Translations under genes and position numbers: made by a program | Assembly (NCBI GenBank): GCA_023450085.1 | Contig: JAEXHI010000003.1 | Span: 1-34,929, forward strand | DNA length: 34,929 bases | DNA from: Bacteroidota bacterium | Lineage (GTDB): Bacteria; Bacteroidota; Bacteroidia; Sphingobacteriales; Sphingobacteriaceae | Reading direction: 5' to 3' | In this document: positions 33,457 through 34,929 of the stretch, piece after piece | How the letters are laid out: every line of letters starts with the position of its first letter | Position numbering within the stretch: position 1 is the first letter of the stretch | Notes under the pieces: generated by a model | The model's database searches: none | The model's input: only the letters and a program-made list of their open reading frames with translations | What the model was told of the DNA's origin: nothing

Positions 33457-34422
33457 ATGCAACAACTGAAAACATCTTTTGATTTCGAAAAGCCTTTGTC
33501 AGATTTGTACCAACAAATTGACAAGGTGAAGCAAATAGCCGATAAAACCAAGGTTGATATGTCGGCAACGCTGACAGAGCTTGAAGAAAAGGCCGAGCAA
33601 ACTAGTCAGGATCTTTATTCGAACCTTACAGGTTGGCAAAAAGTTCAAATGTCTCGTCACGCTGAGCGTCCACAAACATTGGATTATATCAATGCCATTT
33701 GCGACGATTTTATCGAACTTCACGGCGATAGAACGGTAAAAGACGATAAGGCCATTATTGGTGGCTTCGCTACTATTGATGGACAAACGGTAATGATCAT
33801 CGGTCACCAAAAAGGTAAGAATACCAAAGAGCGTCAATATCGCAATTTTGGTATGGCTAATCCCGAAGGCTATAGAAAAGCCCTGCGTTTGATGCGCTTG
33901 GCTGAAAAGTTCAACAAACCAGTAATTTCGTTTATTGATACCATGGGTGCTTACCCAGGTCTTGAAGCCGAAGAACGTGGCCAAGGTGAGGCTATTGCCC
34001 GTAACCTTTTGGAAATGTCTGTACTGAAAGTGCCAATCATTTGCTTTATTGTAGGTGAAGGGGCTTCTGGTGGTGCCTTAGGCATTGGTATTGGCGATAA
34101 AGTATACATGCTTGAACACACTTGGTATTCTGTAATTTCACCAGAGTCTTGCTCTTCTATTTTATGGAGAAGCTGGGACTTTAAAGAGAAAGCTGCGGAG
34201 TGCTTAAAACTTACTTCAGAAGACATGTTCAAAAACAAGTTGATTGATGGAGTAGTGAAAGAACCACTTGGTGGAGCACATCAAAATCCAGAAGAAATGG
34301 CTGAGACTTTAAAAGCTCAGATTTTAGATGATTTAAAAGCGCTTAAAAAAGTAGATTCTGAAAAACTAATTGCTAAAAGAATTGATAAATTCTGCGCAAT
34401 GGGTGTAGTAAACGAAGGCTAA
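33457..34422 (+). CDS. accA: Acetyl-CoA carboxylase carboxyltransferase subunit alpha
   Basis: A 321-residue subunit of the cytoplasmic enzyme that makes malonyl-CoA, the committed step of fatty acid synthesis; it works with AccD, and with AccB and AccC. The protein starts MQQLKTSFDFEKPLSDLYQQ and has the family pattern: WQKVQMSRHAERPQTLDYI, ELHGDRTVKDDKAIIGGFA, FGMANPEGYRKALRLM, FIDTMGAYPGLEAEERGQGE, VGEGASGGALGIGIGDKVYM and EHTWYSVISPESCSSILWR. Length matches the usual 315-320 residues. ATG 33457 is chosen; a TTG at 33421 would add 12 residues not found in the family. It stands alone, as is common in Bacteroidetes. Confidence 0.97.
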   Translation: MQQLKTSFDFEKPLSDLYQQIDKVKQIADKTKVDMSATLTELEEKAEQTSQDLYSNLTGWQKVQMSRHAERPQTLDYINAICDDFIELHGDRTVKDDKAIIGGFATIDGQTVMIIGHQKGKNTKERQYRNFGMANPEGYRKALRLMRLAEKFNKPVISFIDTMGAYPGLEAEERGQGEAIARNLLEMSVLKVPIICFIVGEGASGGALGIGIGDKVYMLEHTWYSVISPESCSSILWRSWDFKEKAAECLKLTSEDMFKNKLIDGVVKEPLGGAHQNPEEMAETLKAQILDDLKALKKVDSEKLIAKRIDKFCAMGVVNEG

Positions 34423-34440
34423 AAAAAACATATATTTTTC

Positions 34441-34474
34441 AAAAAGCACAATCAGAAATGGTTGTGCTTTTTTT
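34441..34474 (+). terminator. Terminator of accA
   Basis: AAAAAGCACAATC, loop AGAAAT, GGTTGTGCTTTTT with one wobble, continuing into more T. It is 18 bp after the accA stop. Confidence 0.85.
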
Positions 34475-34530
34475 ATGGAGGTAATTTGGGTGGTAGTGAT
34501 GTGGTTAATTGCACATGTCCATTCCTTCCT

Positions 34531-34573
34531 GTCATCTCGACTGTAGCCTGTACCGACATTTCGGTAGAGAGAC
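34531..34573 (+). repeat. Family B repeat with central hairpin
   Basis: GTCATCTCGACTGTAGCCTG, hairpin TACCGA-CATT-TCGGTA, then GAGAGAC. The bases before it (GCACATGTCCATTCC) also resemble those before the copies at 30393 and 31449. Confidence 0.75.
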
Positions 34574-34617
34574 CCTTGAACTGTGCTAGTTATAAAGTTA
34601 GAGATTAAATATTTCGT

Positions 34618-34650
34618 TAGATTTCTCCTCATGCTTCGTCGAAATGACGG
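34618..34650 (-). repeat. Family B repeat, reverse orientation
   Basis: On the minus strand CCGTCATTTCGACGAAGC leads to GAGGAGAAATCT. It lies between two plus-strand copies, so inverted pairs can form here. Confidence 0.7.
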
Positions 34651-34765
34651 CTGGGGCTTCCACGTATGGTATATGTATTGATGTCCTTGCAAGTGCAATT
34701 AATTTATGAGGTAGAAAGAAAAATAATACGTAATGTAGTGAGTTGGCATTAACCATTTCCTTTTC

Positions 34766-34810
34766 GTCATCTCGACTGTAGCCTGTACCGAACATTTCGG
34801 TAGAGAGATC
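34766..34810 (+). repeat. Family B repeat with central hairpin
   Basis: GTCATCTCGACTGTAGCCTG, hairpin TACCGA-ACATT-TCGGTA, then GAGAGATC. Almost identical to the copy at 34531 apart from one extra loop base. Confidence 0.75.
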
Positions 34811-34846
34811 ATTGGACTATGCCAAGCTGTAGTATTAAAGCGTTTT

Positions 34847-34874
34847 GTCATTCTGAGCATAGCGAAGAATCTCG
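34847..34874 (+). repeat. Family B-related repeat, GTCATTCTGAGC type
   Basis: GTCATTCTGAGCATAGCG followed by AAGAATCTCG: a variant of the same end-to-end plan with GAATCTCG as right end. Confidence 0.6.
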
Positions 34875-34890
34875 TTGTAATTATAAGTAG

Positions 34891-34914
34891 ATGTCTCGTG
34901 CCCTCGACATGACA
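34891..34914 (-). repeat. Family B-related repeat, reverse orientation
   Basis: The minus strand reads TGTCATGTCGAGGGCACGAG and then ACAT, facing the copy at 34847 across a 16-bp gap, again an inverted pair. Confidence 0.5.
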
Positions 34915-34929
34915 GCAACTTTTAGACGT

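Larger units (their letters stand above)
34475..34929. other. Terminal intergenic region made of family B repeats
   Basis: No credible gene. It contains five family B members in both orientations, annotated separately; the AT-rich spacers between them show nothing recognisable. Several short reading frames crossing these repeats are chance. Confidence 0.6.

Noticed and set aside
34366..34795. Minus-strand frames of 110 and 65 residues at the right end
   Set aside because: They overlap the accA 3' end, its terminator and several repeats; the proteins share repeat-encoded segments (GTGYSRDD), which shows they are translations of family B copies.
1..34929. tRNA, rRNA or riboswitch genes
   Set aside because: Gaps were read on both strands for cloverleaf, rRNA-like or conserved riboswitch cores and none was recognised by eye; covariance-model searches would be needed to exclude small ones.

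Overview
The window looks like chromosomal DNA of a Bacteroidetes bacterium, most likely a Pedobacter-like member of the Sphingobacteriaceae. The evidence is a type IX secretion (T9SS) type-B sorting domain beside a PorP/SprF gene, a TonB receptor with a partner lipoprotein, LytS/LytTR two-component genes, a DUF1800/DUF1501 pair, a MarR-GNAT fusion, AT-rich codon use and Bacteroidetes-type -7 promoter motifs (TAnnTTTG). No rRNA, tRNA or CRISPR array was seen.

Layout. 1-2.8 kb: the 3' end of a large repeat-rich secreted protein (YDG/MBG repeats plus gliding-motility C-terminal domain) and its PorP/SprF partner, which is broken by a one-base frameshift. 2.9-5.2 kb: two divergent beta-lactamase-fold serine hydrolases. 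5.3-7.5 kb: three co-oriented genes of unknown function. 7.7-12.9 kb: an iron/xenosiderophore-type cluster of TonB receptor, DUF4374 lipoprotein and DoxX protein on the minus strand, divergent from an AraC/PchR-like regulator. 13.1-14.9 kb: an overlapping LytS-type kinase and LytTR regulator pair. 15.3-16.1 kb: a universal stress protein with a terminator-like hairpin in its leader. 16.5-22.3 kb: a complete tripartite RND efflux operon. 22.8-25.2 kb: a MarR-GNAT fusion regulator with a palindromic candidate operator, divergent from a third serine hydrolase. 25.6-30.3 kb: a DUF1800/DUF1501 pair (Tat signal on the second) and an ectonucleotide pyrophosphatase/phosphodiesterase-like enzyme. 30.3-31.5 kb: a REP-associated (IS200-like, Y1 HUH) transposase inside an array of short hairpins. 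31.5-34.4 kb: an S10 serine carboxypeptidase and accA. 34.5-34.9 kb: intergenic repeats only.

The most unusual content is the repeat biology. Two families of short palindromic repeats occupy the gaps in the right-hand part of the window. Family A has a core of roughly GCTATAAttATTTC, a 5-6 bp stem, a TTC triloop and TTT; stem bases vary in a compensatory way and units are often paired. It surrounds the single-domain Y1 transposase on both sides, including two roughly 100 bp imperfect direct repeats, and one doublet lies about 8 kb away. Family B (GTCATYTCGA ... GAGAGATCT, often with a central TTCGG hairpin) occurs about 13 times from 15 kb onward, sometimes as inverted pairs forming MITE-like palindromes. 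Together these look like a Bacteroidetes version of the RAYT/REPIN system. No member of either family was noticed in the first 14 kb.
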